From Candidatus Finniella inopinata (GTDB taxonomy: Bacteria; Pseudomonadota; Alphaproteobacteria; Paracaedibacterales; CAITNM01), in the NCBI GenBank assembly GCA_945903885.1, contig CAMDPB010000038.1, forward strand, positions 1-8,283: a stretch of DNA of 8,283 nucleotides, given 5' to 3'. The notes under the pieces are model-generated. The model saw nothing but the letters and a program-made list of their open reading frames with translations. It was not told the origin of the DNA and searched no databases. The translations under genes and the position numbers were made by a program. Positions 1 through 5,237 of the stretch are shown piece by piece; within the stretch, counting starts at the first letter, position 1; the number at the start of each line of letters is the position of its first letter.

Positions 1-377
1 TTCTTTTGCTACTTTGTGTTGGTGGTTTGTTCTTTTATGGTCTCTTTATAGAAAATAATGAAACACATCATGAAACCAATTATTACGTTTCGATTCCAGA
101 AGTTGTGGTGAATCTTCGCTCCATAAATCCCAAAGGGAATATTTTACGCGCCACCTTTAACTTGCAAATTCATAAAAAAGAAGAAGAGGCAAAGATCAAA
201 GAATACATGCCCGTTATTCTTGATCAACTATTGTCTTATTTACGCGATCAGTCAGTAAGTGATCTCGAGGGACCTGGCCTTGAACGCATGAGGGAAGCAC
301 TGCTTCTGCGCATTAACAACATTGTAAGGCCGATTAGAATTAATCGTATAACTATTTACAACTTTCTTATTCAGTAG
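1..377 (+). CDS. fliL: Flagellar basal-body protein FliL, 3' part (5' end outside window)
   Basis: FliL is an inner-membrane protein at the stator–rotor interface of the flagellar motor; its periplasmic domain associates with stator complexes. The visible 123 residues start within a hydrophobic stretch (LLLCVGGLFFYGLF), which is the single transmembrane helix. A polar linker follows, and then the FliL domain with a YYVSIPEVVVNL strand, a charged helix (KKEEEAKIKEYMPVILDQLL) and the usual C-terminal ending in FLIQ. The reading frame is open to the left edge. The TTG at position 6 is therefore an internal codon and not a start; the short cytoplasmic N-terminus lies upstream. Only 6 nt separate the TAG stop from the fliM start, so the two genes are in one operon. 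The family assignment is firm from the C-terminal pattern and from the fliM neighbour. Confidence 0.9.
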   Translation, partial: LLLLCVGGLFFYGLFIENNETHHETNYYVSIPEVVVNLRSINPKGNILRATFNLQIHKKEEEAKIKEYMPVILDQLLSYLRDQSVSDLEGPGLERMREALLLRINNIVRPIRINRITIYNFLIQ

Positions 378-383
378 GCAGAT

Positions 384-1400
384 ATGAGCGACATGAACGA
401 GAAAAACAAGCAAAACAAACCAGAAACACTTTCTGATGTTGTGGAGCAAAATAACATTAGTAAGCTTTTCGATAAAGAAAACGAAGGAAAAGGCACCCAC
501 CTCAGGAACCTAGCTGAGATTCTTGATAGCGGAAAAATTCATTCTGAACGATTGCCAATTTTAGATGTTGTGTTTGATCGCTTGGTTAGACTTTTAACAA
601 CCACTCTTCGCAATTTTACTTCTGACAATGTTGATATCCGTTGCTCTCGAGTTACCTCTATTCGTTTTTCAGATTATCTTAACTCAATTCCTCTGCCCTC
701 CTTAATAGGCGTGTTCAAAGCTAAGCAGTGGGATACTCCAGCCCTGATAACTATTGACAGCCAACTGGTCTATTCAATAGTGGACGTACTTCTTGGAGGA
801 CGAAAAAGTGCACAAACGAACAACCGCATTGAAGGTCGCGCTTACACTACCCTTGAAAGAAATTTAGTAGAAAGGCTTGTCGAAGTCATACTATCTGATT
901 TTACTGAAGCTTTTTCTCCAATATGTGATGTTGATTTCCAATATGAAAGATTAGAAACAAATCCTCGCTTTGCAGCAATAGTGCATGAAAAAAATGTCAC
1001 AATGAAAATTGTATTTAAAATAGAAATGGAAGACCGAGGCGGACACTTTGACATTGTCATCCCTTACTCCAGTATTGAGCCAATCCGTGATTTACTACTC
1101 CAAAACTTTATGGGAGAAAAGTTTGGTTGTGACCAAATTTGGGAAGATCACTTAGCTGATCGAATACAAGAAGCAGATATAAAGCTGGAAGCAGCACTGC
1201 CTACGGAAGAATTCTCACTTGGAGAAGTTTTAAATTGGAAAATAGGTTCACAAATTGTTCTTTCTTCTACTATGCAAAGCCCAATTCATTTGAGTAGTCA
1301 AAACTATCAACTTCTTCTGGGGAAACTAGGACAAAAAAATGGCCATGTCGCCGTTAAGGTCAATGATATTTTATTTGGTAAAGATGGAGAGTTACAATGA
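384..1400 (+). CDS. fliM: Flagellar motor switch protein FliM
   Basis: FliM forms the middle of the C-ring switch complex, binding FliG above and FliN below. The 338 residues match the alphaproteobacterial type. A variable N-terminus (about 1–40) is followed by the CheC-like middle domain (about 45–240), containing YSIVDVLLGGRKS (130–142), YTTLERNLVERLVEVIL and LETNPRFAAI. The conserved segment LLLQNFMGEKFG then leads to a C-terminal SpoA domain (about 265–330, EEFSLGEVLNWKIGSQIVL). The start is the ATG 6 nt after fliL; a second in-frame ATG three codons later is an alternative, and the Shine-Dalgarno match is weak. The stop overlaps the next gene as ATGA, suggesting translational coupling. 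Oddity: the usual N-terminal CheY-P-binding motif (LSQxEIDALL-like) is absent. The nearest resemblance is LSDVVEQNNISKLF at 16–29, which lacks the EIDALL core. Phosphorylated CheY may therefore bind poorly or not at all. Confidence 0.95.
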   Translation: MSDMNEKNKQNKPETLSDVVEQNNISKLFDKENEGKGTHLRNLAEILDSGKIHSERLPILDVVFDRLVRLLTTTLRNFTSDNVDIRCSRVTSIRFSDYLNSIPLPSLIGVFKAKQWDTPALITIDSQLVYSIVDVLLGGRKSAQTNNRIEGRAYTTLERNLVERLVEVILSDFTEAFSPICDVDFQYERLETNPRFAAIVHEKNVTMKIVFKIEMEDRGGHFDIVIPYSSIEPIRDLLLQNFMGEKFGCDQIWEDHLADRIQEADIKLEAALPTEEFSLGEVLNWKIGSQIVLSSTMQSPIHLSSQNYQLLLGKLGQKNGHVAVKVNDILFGKDGELQ

Positions 1401-1918
1401 TGTGGTTGGATGTAGGAATAGTTTTTTTGTTAATGATTGCCGTTGGTTTTTGCTACCGTCTTAGTGATCGATTGCGTTCTTTAAAAGGGCTTACAAATGT
1501 TCTTTCGCCATCTATTGAACGATTGAGCCAAGTTTTAAGCGGTGCTCACCAAGCCATTGGATTATTAAAACAAGCAACAGAAACCAGCCAAAAAGGCATA
1601 GAAACCTATATTCCCAGTGCTCAAGTTATAAGTGATGACATCGTTTTATTAATTGAGCATGCAGATAGAATGAGCTATCGACTTGACGATTTAATTGCAA
1701 AGGCCAGCGATATTGAAAAAAATTTACGTCAAACTGTACTTGTAAGCATGCGTCAGTCAGAAAAACAAAATGATCTCAAAACTGACATACTATCAAAAAC
1801 ACAATCTCGCCAAATGGATGATCCCCGAGATTTATTTGTACAAAGAGTTATAGCTCGGTATCCAAAAGAGCCAGGTATTGCTATTACAGAACAAGAAAAA
1901 ATTCAGGAGCAACAATAG
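1397..1918 (+). CDS. DUF6468-type membrane-anchored flagellar-cluster protein
   Basis: This 173-residue protein sits between fliM and the motE-like gene, the usual place for the alphaproteobacterial DUF6468 family; its molecular function is not established. It has one N-terminal transmembrane helix (about residues 4–20, LDVGIVFLLMIAVGFCY) followed by an Arg-rich stretch (RLSDRLRSLK), consistent with the positive-inside rule for a cytoplasmic C-terminal domain. The rest is predicted helical, with alternating hydrophobic and polar residues at about 40–115. It includes DDIVLLIEHADRMSYRLDDL (80–99), which resembles the conserved DUF6468 core. The tail is charged and Gln/Glu-rich (EQEKIQEQQ). The start ATG overlaps the fliM stop by 4 nt (ATGA); a second ATG follows directly. 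I infer a structural or assembly role in the motor from context only. Family call moderately sure, function unknown. Confidence 0.75.
   Translation: MMWLDVGIVFLLMIAVGFCYRLSDRLRSLKGLTNVLSPSIERLSQVLSGAHQAIGLLKQATETSQKGIETYIPSAQVISDDIVLLIEHADRMSYRLDDLIAKASDIEKNLRQTVLVSMRQSEKQNDLKTDILSKTQSRQMDDPRDLFVQRVIARYPKEPGIAITEQEKIQEQQ
1905..1909 (+). promoter_or_regulatory. Shine-Dalgarno site for the motE-like gene
   Basis: AGGAG lies 9 nt upstream of a GTG codon at 1919. It supports the GTG as the true start, directly after the TAG stop of the upstream gene. The site is embedded in the last codons of that gene. Confidence 0.65.
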
Positions 1919-2488
1919 GTGATAAGAATTAATCTCATTCTTTTTTGCGCGCTAGTCTTTCCCACTATCTGTGCGGAAAATGACTCTGTTACGACTGAAA
2001 AACCTGCTGTGGAAGCTTCTAAACAAGAGTCAGAAAAGCTTACGAAAGATGGGGCAATCAAATTTGATCCTTTAAACGAAAGTGCCCAAGAAGAAATTCT
2101 TTTGTTCCAAGAACTTGCTAAGCGTTCGCAAGAAATAAACGCCAGGGAAGATGCCTTAAAAAAGCAAACTTTACTGCTAAAAGCTGCTGAGTCTTCAATG
2201 AACGAAAAACTAAAGCACTTTGACTTGTTAAAACAAGACTTACTAAAAATGCTAGATAAGCTTAAAGAAAAAGATGAAAAACAGTTTGAAGATTTGGTCA
2301 AAATCTACGGAGATATGAAACCAAAGAGAGCCGCCAGCATTTTAAACCTGATGGACATGCCCTTTTTAAAGGAAATTGTAAAACGTATGGGTAAAAAAAA
2401 GGCCGCCCTAATTTTGGCGGCCATGGATGCAAAAAAGGCAAAGGAAGTTAGCCAAATGCTGATAAAAGAAAGTCAGAATATTAGCTAG
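1919..2488 (+). CDS. motE: MotE-like periplasmic flagellar protein
   Basis: MotE, known from Sinorhizobium, is a periplasmic chaperone for the motility protein MotC; related proteins occur in flagellar clusters across Alphaproteobacteria. The 189 residues begin with a Sec signal peptide (about 1–19, ending FPTICA before END), so the mature protein is exported. The middle (about 55–125) is strongly charged and coiled-coil-like, with many Lys, Glu and Leu. The C-terminal domain (about 128–182) holds the hallmark IYGDMKPKRAASILNLMD and MGKKKAALILAAMD repeats of the MotE/MgtE N-terminal-like fold. Translation starts at a GTG immediately after the preceding stop. Unusually, the codons for KKKAALILAAMD contain a perfect 7-bp GC-rich inverted repeat next to eight A residues. 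Read on the other strand this is an intrinsic terminator. No clear + strand terminator follows the gene. The symbol is by family resemblance; MotC is not in the window. Confidence 0.8.
   Translation: MIRINLILFCALVFPTICAENDSVTTEKPAVEASKQESEKLTKDGAIKFDPLNESAQEEILLFQELAKRSQEINAREDALKKQTLLLKAAESSMNEKLKHFDLLKQDLLKMLDKLKEKDEKQFEDLVKIYGDMKPKRAASILNLMDMPFLKEIVKRMGKKKAALILAAMDAKKAKEVSQMLIKESQNIS
2393..2422 (-). terminator. Intrinsic terminator for the − strand gene pair, embedded in motE
   Basis: On the − strand the sequence reads GGCCGCC, an 8-nt loop (AAAATTAG), GGCGGCC, then eight T residues. This is a perfect 7-bp GC-only stem followed directly by a T-tract, the textbook rho-independent form. It begins 74 nt past the stop codon of the gene ending at 2496 and would end that transcript. 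It lies fully inside the motE coding sequence of the opposite strand. On the + strand the hairpin has no following T-tract, so it should not stop the flagellar transcript. Confidence 0.8.
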
Positions 2489-2495
2489 AAGTTAT

Positions 2496-2876
2496 TTACG
2501 AAATTACACACATCCCAAAACAACAGTCATCACTATTATTTTCTTCGTTTGTTCTGCCTTTAGCAATATCATCACCATGAATATGTTGATGTTTCAATAA
2601 TGGAGCCGTTAAAGGACGCTCTGGAGAATCTGGAGAAACTGCAGAAACATGAGAAGCAAGGCGATCGTAAGTAAGCAGAGAAGAAGTGGGTTCCACCAGC
2701 GTTACTGCTGAATCAAAAATTCTTACGTAGTTAGGCGGTGAAGGCTTTGCACTTGCGGAATCAACTTGCGTTTGACGGTCACAAAATACTTGTGAAAACT
2801 GCTTTGCGCCCCGCTTAAAGAGAAAGGAAATTTCATTTATACCCCTTAATTCATGGTGTAAAGAGTCACTTATCAT
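2496..2876 (-). CDS. Small protein of unknown family with C-terminal CaaX-like motif (CVIS)
   Basis: I do not recognise a family for these 126 residues. The start ATG has a good ribosome-binding site (AGAAAGG, 7 nt spacing), which supports a real gene. There is no signal peptide or membrane helix. The N-terminal third is mixed charged and hydrophobic (FLFKRGAKQFSQVF). The centre is rich in Pro and Ser and probably disordered (SAKPSPPNY, SPDSPERPLTAP). A His cluster follows (H96, H98, H100), then an acidic patch (NEENNSDD). The final residues are C118 C119 F G M C123 V I S126. C-V-I-S fits the eukaryotic CaaX prenylation signal, with Ser last favouring farnesylation, and the two preceding cysteines could be palmitoylated as in H-Ras. 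I infer a possible host-targeted effector. An alternative is metal binding by the His and Cys residues. The gene lies 45 nt after the secreted-protein gene and ends before a strong terminator. Confidence 0.65.
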   Translation of the reverse strand: MISDSLHHELRGINEISFLFKRGAKQFSQVFCDRQTQVDSASAKPSPPNYVRIFDSAVTLVEPTSSLLTYDRLASHVSAVSPDSPERPLTAPLLKHQHIHGDDIAKGRTNEENNSDDCCFGMCVIS

Positions 2877-2883
2877 AAATTGA

Positions 2884-2888
2884 CCTTT
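2884..2888 (-). promoter_or_regulatory. Ribosome-binding site of the CaaX-motif gene
   Basis: On the − strand AAAGG (within AGAAAGG) lies 7 nt before the ATG at 2876. It supports both the reality of this otherwise unrecognised gene and the chosen start. Confidence 0.55.
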
Positions 2889-2921
2889 CTCATCAGTGAA
2901 GCGCTTTAAAAGAACAGTACT

Positions 2922-3362
2922 TTAGGTATCAACTTTACATAAAAAATGACATAATCCAACAGTAATTGCCGTAGATTCAGATCCTGACTGCTTATCTGAC
3001 GCAAGTCCTTTTAAAGAACTACCATTTCCGTAAACTGCAACTGTAATAACTGCATTTCTAATTTTGTTTTGTTCTTGCTCATTATATGTAGCATAGCGAC
3101 TTATTGTTGCAAGTAGATCTATTTGTGAAAATAGAGAGCGCGCGTAGGTAAGACCCGGATCTCTATTAATTTTTGCGCGTAATTTTTCTTGAATATTGCC
3201 AGTTGTAATGCCAGAGGAGGTACCACTACTACTAGTAATACTTTTGCGTTTAGCAGAATGGCCAAGGGAACTACTTTCGTCCATACCATTTGCAGAATTC
3301 ATACCACCAATTATTATTGCTAAAAACCCTGATTGTAATATTTTTAAACTATTTTTTAACAT
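2922..3362 (-). CDS. Secreted Ser/Thr-rich protein of unknown family
   Basis: This 146-residue protein matches no family I recognise. The N-terminus looks like a Sec signal peptide: basic residues (K3, K7), a hydrophobic core at about 12–20 (GFLAIIIGG), and a small-residue region (NSANG) before MDESSS, with likely cleavage near residue 26. The mature protein starts with a low-complexity, probably disordered segment rich in Ser, Thr and Gly (about 28–55), interrupted by a basic AKRK. A more ordered, mixed region follows (about 57–112), including ARSLFSQIDLLATISRYATY and RNAVITVAVYG. Two cysteines lie near the C-terminus (C138 and C142, GLCHFLC). The start is supported by an AGAGAG ribosome-binding site 6 nt upstream and a candidate sigma-70 promoter. 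The gene is probably the first of a two-gene transcript with the gene at 2496–2876. An exported or surface role is inferred from the signal peptide; the function is unknown. Confidence 0.65.
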   Translation of the reverse strand: MLKNSLKILQSGFLAIIIGGMNSANGMDESSSLGHSAKRKSITSSSGTSSGITTGNIQEKLRAKINRDPGLTYARSLFSQIDLLATISRYATYNEQEQNKIRNAVITVAVYGNGSSLKGLASDKQSGSESTAITVGLCHFLCKVDT

Positions 3363-3392
3363 TTTTTACTCTCTATAATATTGCACGGTTGA

Positions 3393-3421
3393 TAAATACT
3401 AGATTTTATGCAAATAGTCAA
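3393..3421 (-). promoter_or_regulatory. Candidate sigma-70 promoter for the − strand gene pair
   Basis: On the − strand a TTGACT −35 box (3416–3421) is followed by 17 nt and a TATTTA −10 box (3393–3398). It lies about 30 nt upstream of the secreted-protein start codon and its AGAGAG ribosome-binding site. The −35 match is good and the −10 match only moderate. Confidence 0.45.
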
Positions 3422-3427
3422 TATAAT
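3422..3427 (+). promoter_or_regulatory. Candidate −10 box of the lolD promoter
   Basis: A perfect TATAAT lies 20 nt before the lolD ATG, which would give a very short leader of about 14 nt. No good −35 box is visible at 16–18 nt spacing, so this is tentative. It directly abuts the −35 box of the divergent promoter. Confidence 0.35.
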
Positions 3428-3447
3428 CTCATCAATTTCTTTAGCAT

Positions 3448-4122
3448 ATGCTCTCAATTTTGAATATTTCACACTCTTACAAGCAAGGCGATAATACTTT
3501 AAACATTTTAAATGGCTGTTCATTAAATGTTAACGCCGGAGAAGTGGTTGCTTTGGTAGGCAATAGTGGTGCTGGAAAAACCACCCTTTTACAGTTGGTT
3601 GGGCTTTTAGAGCAGCCCCAGAGCGGAGATATGCAAGTTCAAGGGCAATCAACCAAGTCTTTGAACGACGAAGACCGAACATTGTTAAGGCGCCATACCT
3701 ATGGATTTGTATATCAGTTTCATCATTTACTGCCAGAATTTAGCGCCATGGAAAATGTTATGTTGCCTCAGCTTATTGCAGGCGTTACAAGTAGTGCGGC
3801 TAAAAAGCGCGCTTGCGAACTGTTGCAAGAACTGGGCTTGGGTCACAGGCTTGAACATCGCCCCAAGCAGCTATCAGGTGGTGAACAGCAGCGTGTGGCT
3901 ATTGCACGAGCTTTGGCAAATAATCCCAAAATATTACTTGCTGATGAACCTACAGGTAATTTGGACCCTTCAACTGCGTCTGAAGTGTTTGGGATGCTTG
4001 TAAAATTGATCAGAGACCAAGGAATTGCGGCAATTATTGCAACCCACAACCACACGCTGGCGAAATCAATGGACCGTTTTGTTGAACATAAAGACGGAAA
4101 GCTGAATGAAACAGGTAAATAA
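3448..4122 (+). CDS. lolD: Lipoprotein-releasing ABC transporter ATPase LolD
   Basis: LolD is the ATPase of the LolCDE-type complex, which extracts lipoproteins from the inner membrane for transfer to the carrier LolA. The 224-residue length is typical for the family. Visible motifs in order are Walker A GNSGAGKTT (38–46), the Q-loop in YQFHHLLPEF (89–98), the signature LSGGEQQRVAIARAL (142–156), Walker B ILLADEPTGNLD (162–173) and the switch histidine in ATHN (H200). QFHHLLPEF after the Q-loop distinguishes LolD from related MacB/FtsE-type ATPases. The ATG at 3448 has no strong Shine-Dalgarno match, but the next in-frame Met would remove Walker A. The membrane partner gene (lolC/lolE type) is not in the window; it must be elsewhere. 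The downstream alkD-like gene begins 2 nt after the stop, so the two are probably co-transcribed. Confidence 0.93.
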   Translation: MLSILNISHSYKQGDNTLNILNGCSLNVNAGEVVALVGNSGAGKTTLLQLVGLLEQPQSGDMQVQGQSTKSLNDEDRTLLRRHTYGFVYQFHHLLPEFSAMENVMLPQLIAGVTSSAAKKRACELLQELGLGHRLEHRPKQLSGGEQQRVAIARALANNPKILLADEPTGNLDPSTASEVFGMLVKLIRDQGIAAIIATHNHTLAKSMDRFVEHKDGKLNETGK

Positions 4123-4124
4123 TA

Positions 4125-4808
4125 ATGCACACACAAATATCAGCAACGCTGAAACAAATAGCTGAAAGCACGCCAGCTCCACTGGGTACATTTTTCAAAA
4201 CAGGCCCAGGAGATTACGCTGAGCATGATCAGTTTATTGGCGTGTCTGTGCCAACCCTTAGAAAGCTAGCTAAAGAATTTCAACATATTGGTTTAGACAA
4301 CTTACGCGTATTGCTGCATTCAAAGATTAATGAAGAACGGTTATTTTCGTTAATAGTTTTAACCAACAGATACGCTGCTGAGCCGAATGCTATATATCAG
4401 TTTTACATGGATAATATTCAACAGGTGAACAACTGGAATTTGGCTGATGCCTCGGCGCATTTAATTGTAGGCAAACACTTGCATAAAGCGGACAAGAATA
4501 TTTTACTTACCTTAGCAAATTCAACGGTTATGTGGGAACGCAGAGTAGCGATTGTTGCAACGTGGTATTTTATAAAAATGAATGAATTCGAATGGACACT
4601 AAAATTGGCAAAGGTATTGCTTACTGATTCTCACGATTTAATTCATAAAGCTGTTGGGTGGATGCTACGGGAAATGGGCAAAAAAGACATTAAGCCATTA
4701 ACAGAGTTTTTAAACCAACACGCTGCAACCATGCCTCGCACAATGCTGCGCTATGCAATTGAGAAATTTCCCGAAGCCGAACGACAACATTTTTTAAAGT
4801 GCACTTAA
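4125..4808 (+). CDS. AlkD-family DNA alkylation repair glycosylase
   Basis: AlkD enzymes are all-helical HEAT-like-repeat DNA glycosylases that excise bulky or positively charged alkylated purines such as 3- and 7-methyl adducts. The 227 residues contain FFKTGPGDYAEHDQFIGV (23–40), a typical family start, WNLAD (104–108), WERRVAIVATWYFI (137–150), DLIHKAVGWMLREMGKKD (171–188) and MPRTMLRYAIEKFPEAER (203–220). W104 and D108 correspond by spacing to Trp109 and Asp113 of the Bacillus cereus enzyme. R140 and W179 correspond to Arg148 and Trp187, so the active site looks complete. The gene starts 2 nt after lolD and probably shares its transcript. Its last 15 bp overlap the 3' end of the convergent GNAT gene. 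The family call is firm; the exact substrate range cannot be read from sequence. Confidence 0.92.
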   Translation: MHTQISATLKQIAESTPAPLGTFFKTGPGDYAEHDQFIGVSVPTLRKLAKEFQHIGLDNLRVLLHSKINEERLFSLIVLTNRYAAEPNAIYQFYMDNIQQVNNWNLADASAHLIVGKHLHKADKNILLTLANSTVMWERRVAIVATWYFIKMNEFEWTLKLAKVLLTDSHDLIHKAVGWMLREMGKKDIKPLTEFLNQHAATMPRTMLRYAIEKFPEAERQHFLKCT

Positions 4809-5237
4809 TACTTTTCTCATGTGTAAGTGAGAGATATTCACCTCTATAAAATACTCACCTTCAGGTATGTATCCTTTTTTTGTATAAAAAGGCACAGCGT
4901 ACTCACGCGCATGGCAATGAATAGATTGGTGTCCATTTTCTATTGCATGACTTTCGCAAAAATCAACCAACTTAGAACCCATGCCTAGCCCTTGCATACT
5001 TGTGCTTACGGCTACTTGTCTCATTTTGCAGGTGAACAATTCTGGCACTAAACTAGCTGTGGCTATCAGCTTATCATCACTGAAACCAACTAGGTGGATG
5101 TGATCTTTTTCTTTTGCAAGTTCTTCAGTTGTAAAAACCAAGCCCAGCGGCGTACGCAATACTTCCTGACGCAATGCAACAGATGCTTGGTATTCAGGCG
5201 TTCCGTGATCAATAACTTTAAAGCAGACAGCATTCAT
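4794..5237 (-). CDS. GNAT-family N-acetyltransferase
   Basis: GNAT enzymes transfer an acetyl group from acetyl-CoA to an amine. The 147 residues show the fold in order: an N-terminal helix with RQEVLRTPLGL (23–33), beta strands carrying HIHLVGFSDDKLIATASLVP (46–65), then motif A MRQVAVSTSMQGLGMGSKLV (72–91) with the pyrophosphate-binding QGLGMG loop. A C-terminal part has AREYAVPFYTKKGYIPEGE (110–128), the AxxFYxKxGF-like motif B. The shape recalls small stand-alone GNATs of the ElaA/YitI kind; the substrate is unknown. The start ATG overlaps the methyltransferase stop by one base (TAATG), implying translational coupling in the operon with the SRPBCC and methyltransferase genes. The 3' end overlaps alkD by 15 bp tail to tail. 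Confidence 0.85.
   Translation of the reverse strand: MNAVCFKVIDHGTPEYQASVALRQEVLRTPLGLVFTTEELAKEKDHIHLVGFSDDKLIATASLVPELFTCKMRQVAVSTSMQGLGMGSKLVDFCESHAIENGHQSIHCHAREYAVPFYTKKGYIPEGEYFIEVNISHLHMRKVLSAL

Noticed and set aside
1903..2301. 132-codon − strand open frame rich in Ser and Phe within motE
   Set aside because: It is a shadow of the Lys/Glu-rich motE coiled coil (Lys and Glu codons read as Phe and Ser on the other strand). There is no ribosome-binding site and no domain.
2401..2422. Hairpin in motE as a + strand attenuator or terminator
   Set aside because: On the + strand the stem is followed by ATGGATGCAAAA and not by a T-tract, so it lacks the intrinsic-terminator form; the T-tract is only on the − strand.
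3196..3378. + strand open frame of 60 codons opposite the secreted-protein gene
   Set aside because: It is antisense to a gene with a signal peptide, ribosome-binding site and promoter. Its own start lacks such signals and its residues show no protein-like pattern beyond the mirrored signal-peptide region.
3843..4136. 97-codon − strand open frame within lolD
   Set aside because: It is antisense to the conserved ABC signature and Walker B regions of lolD, so it is explained as a shadow.
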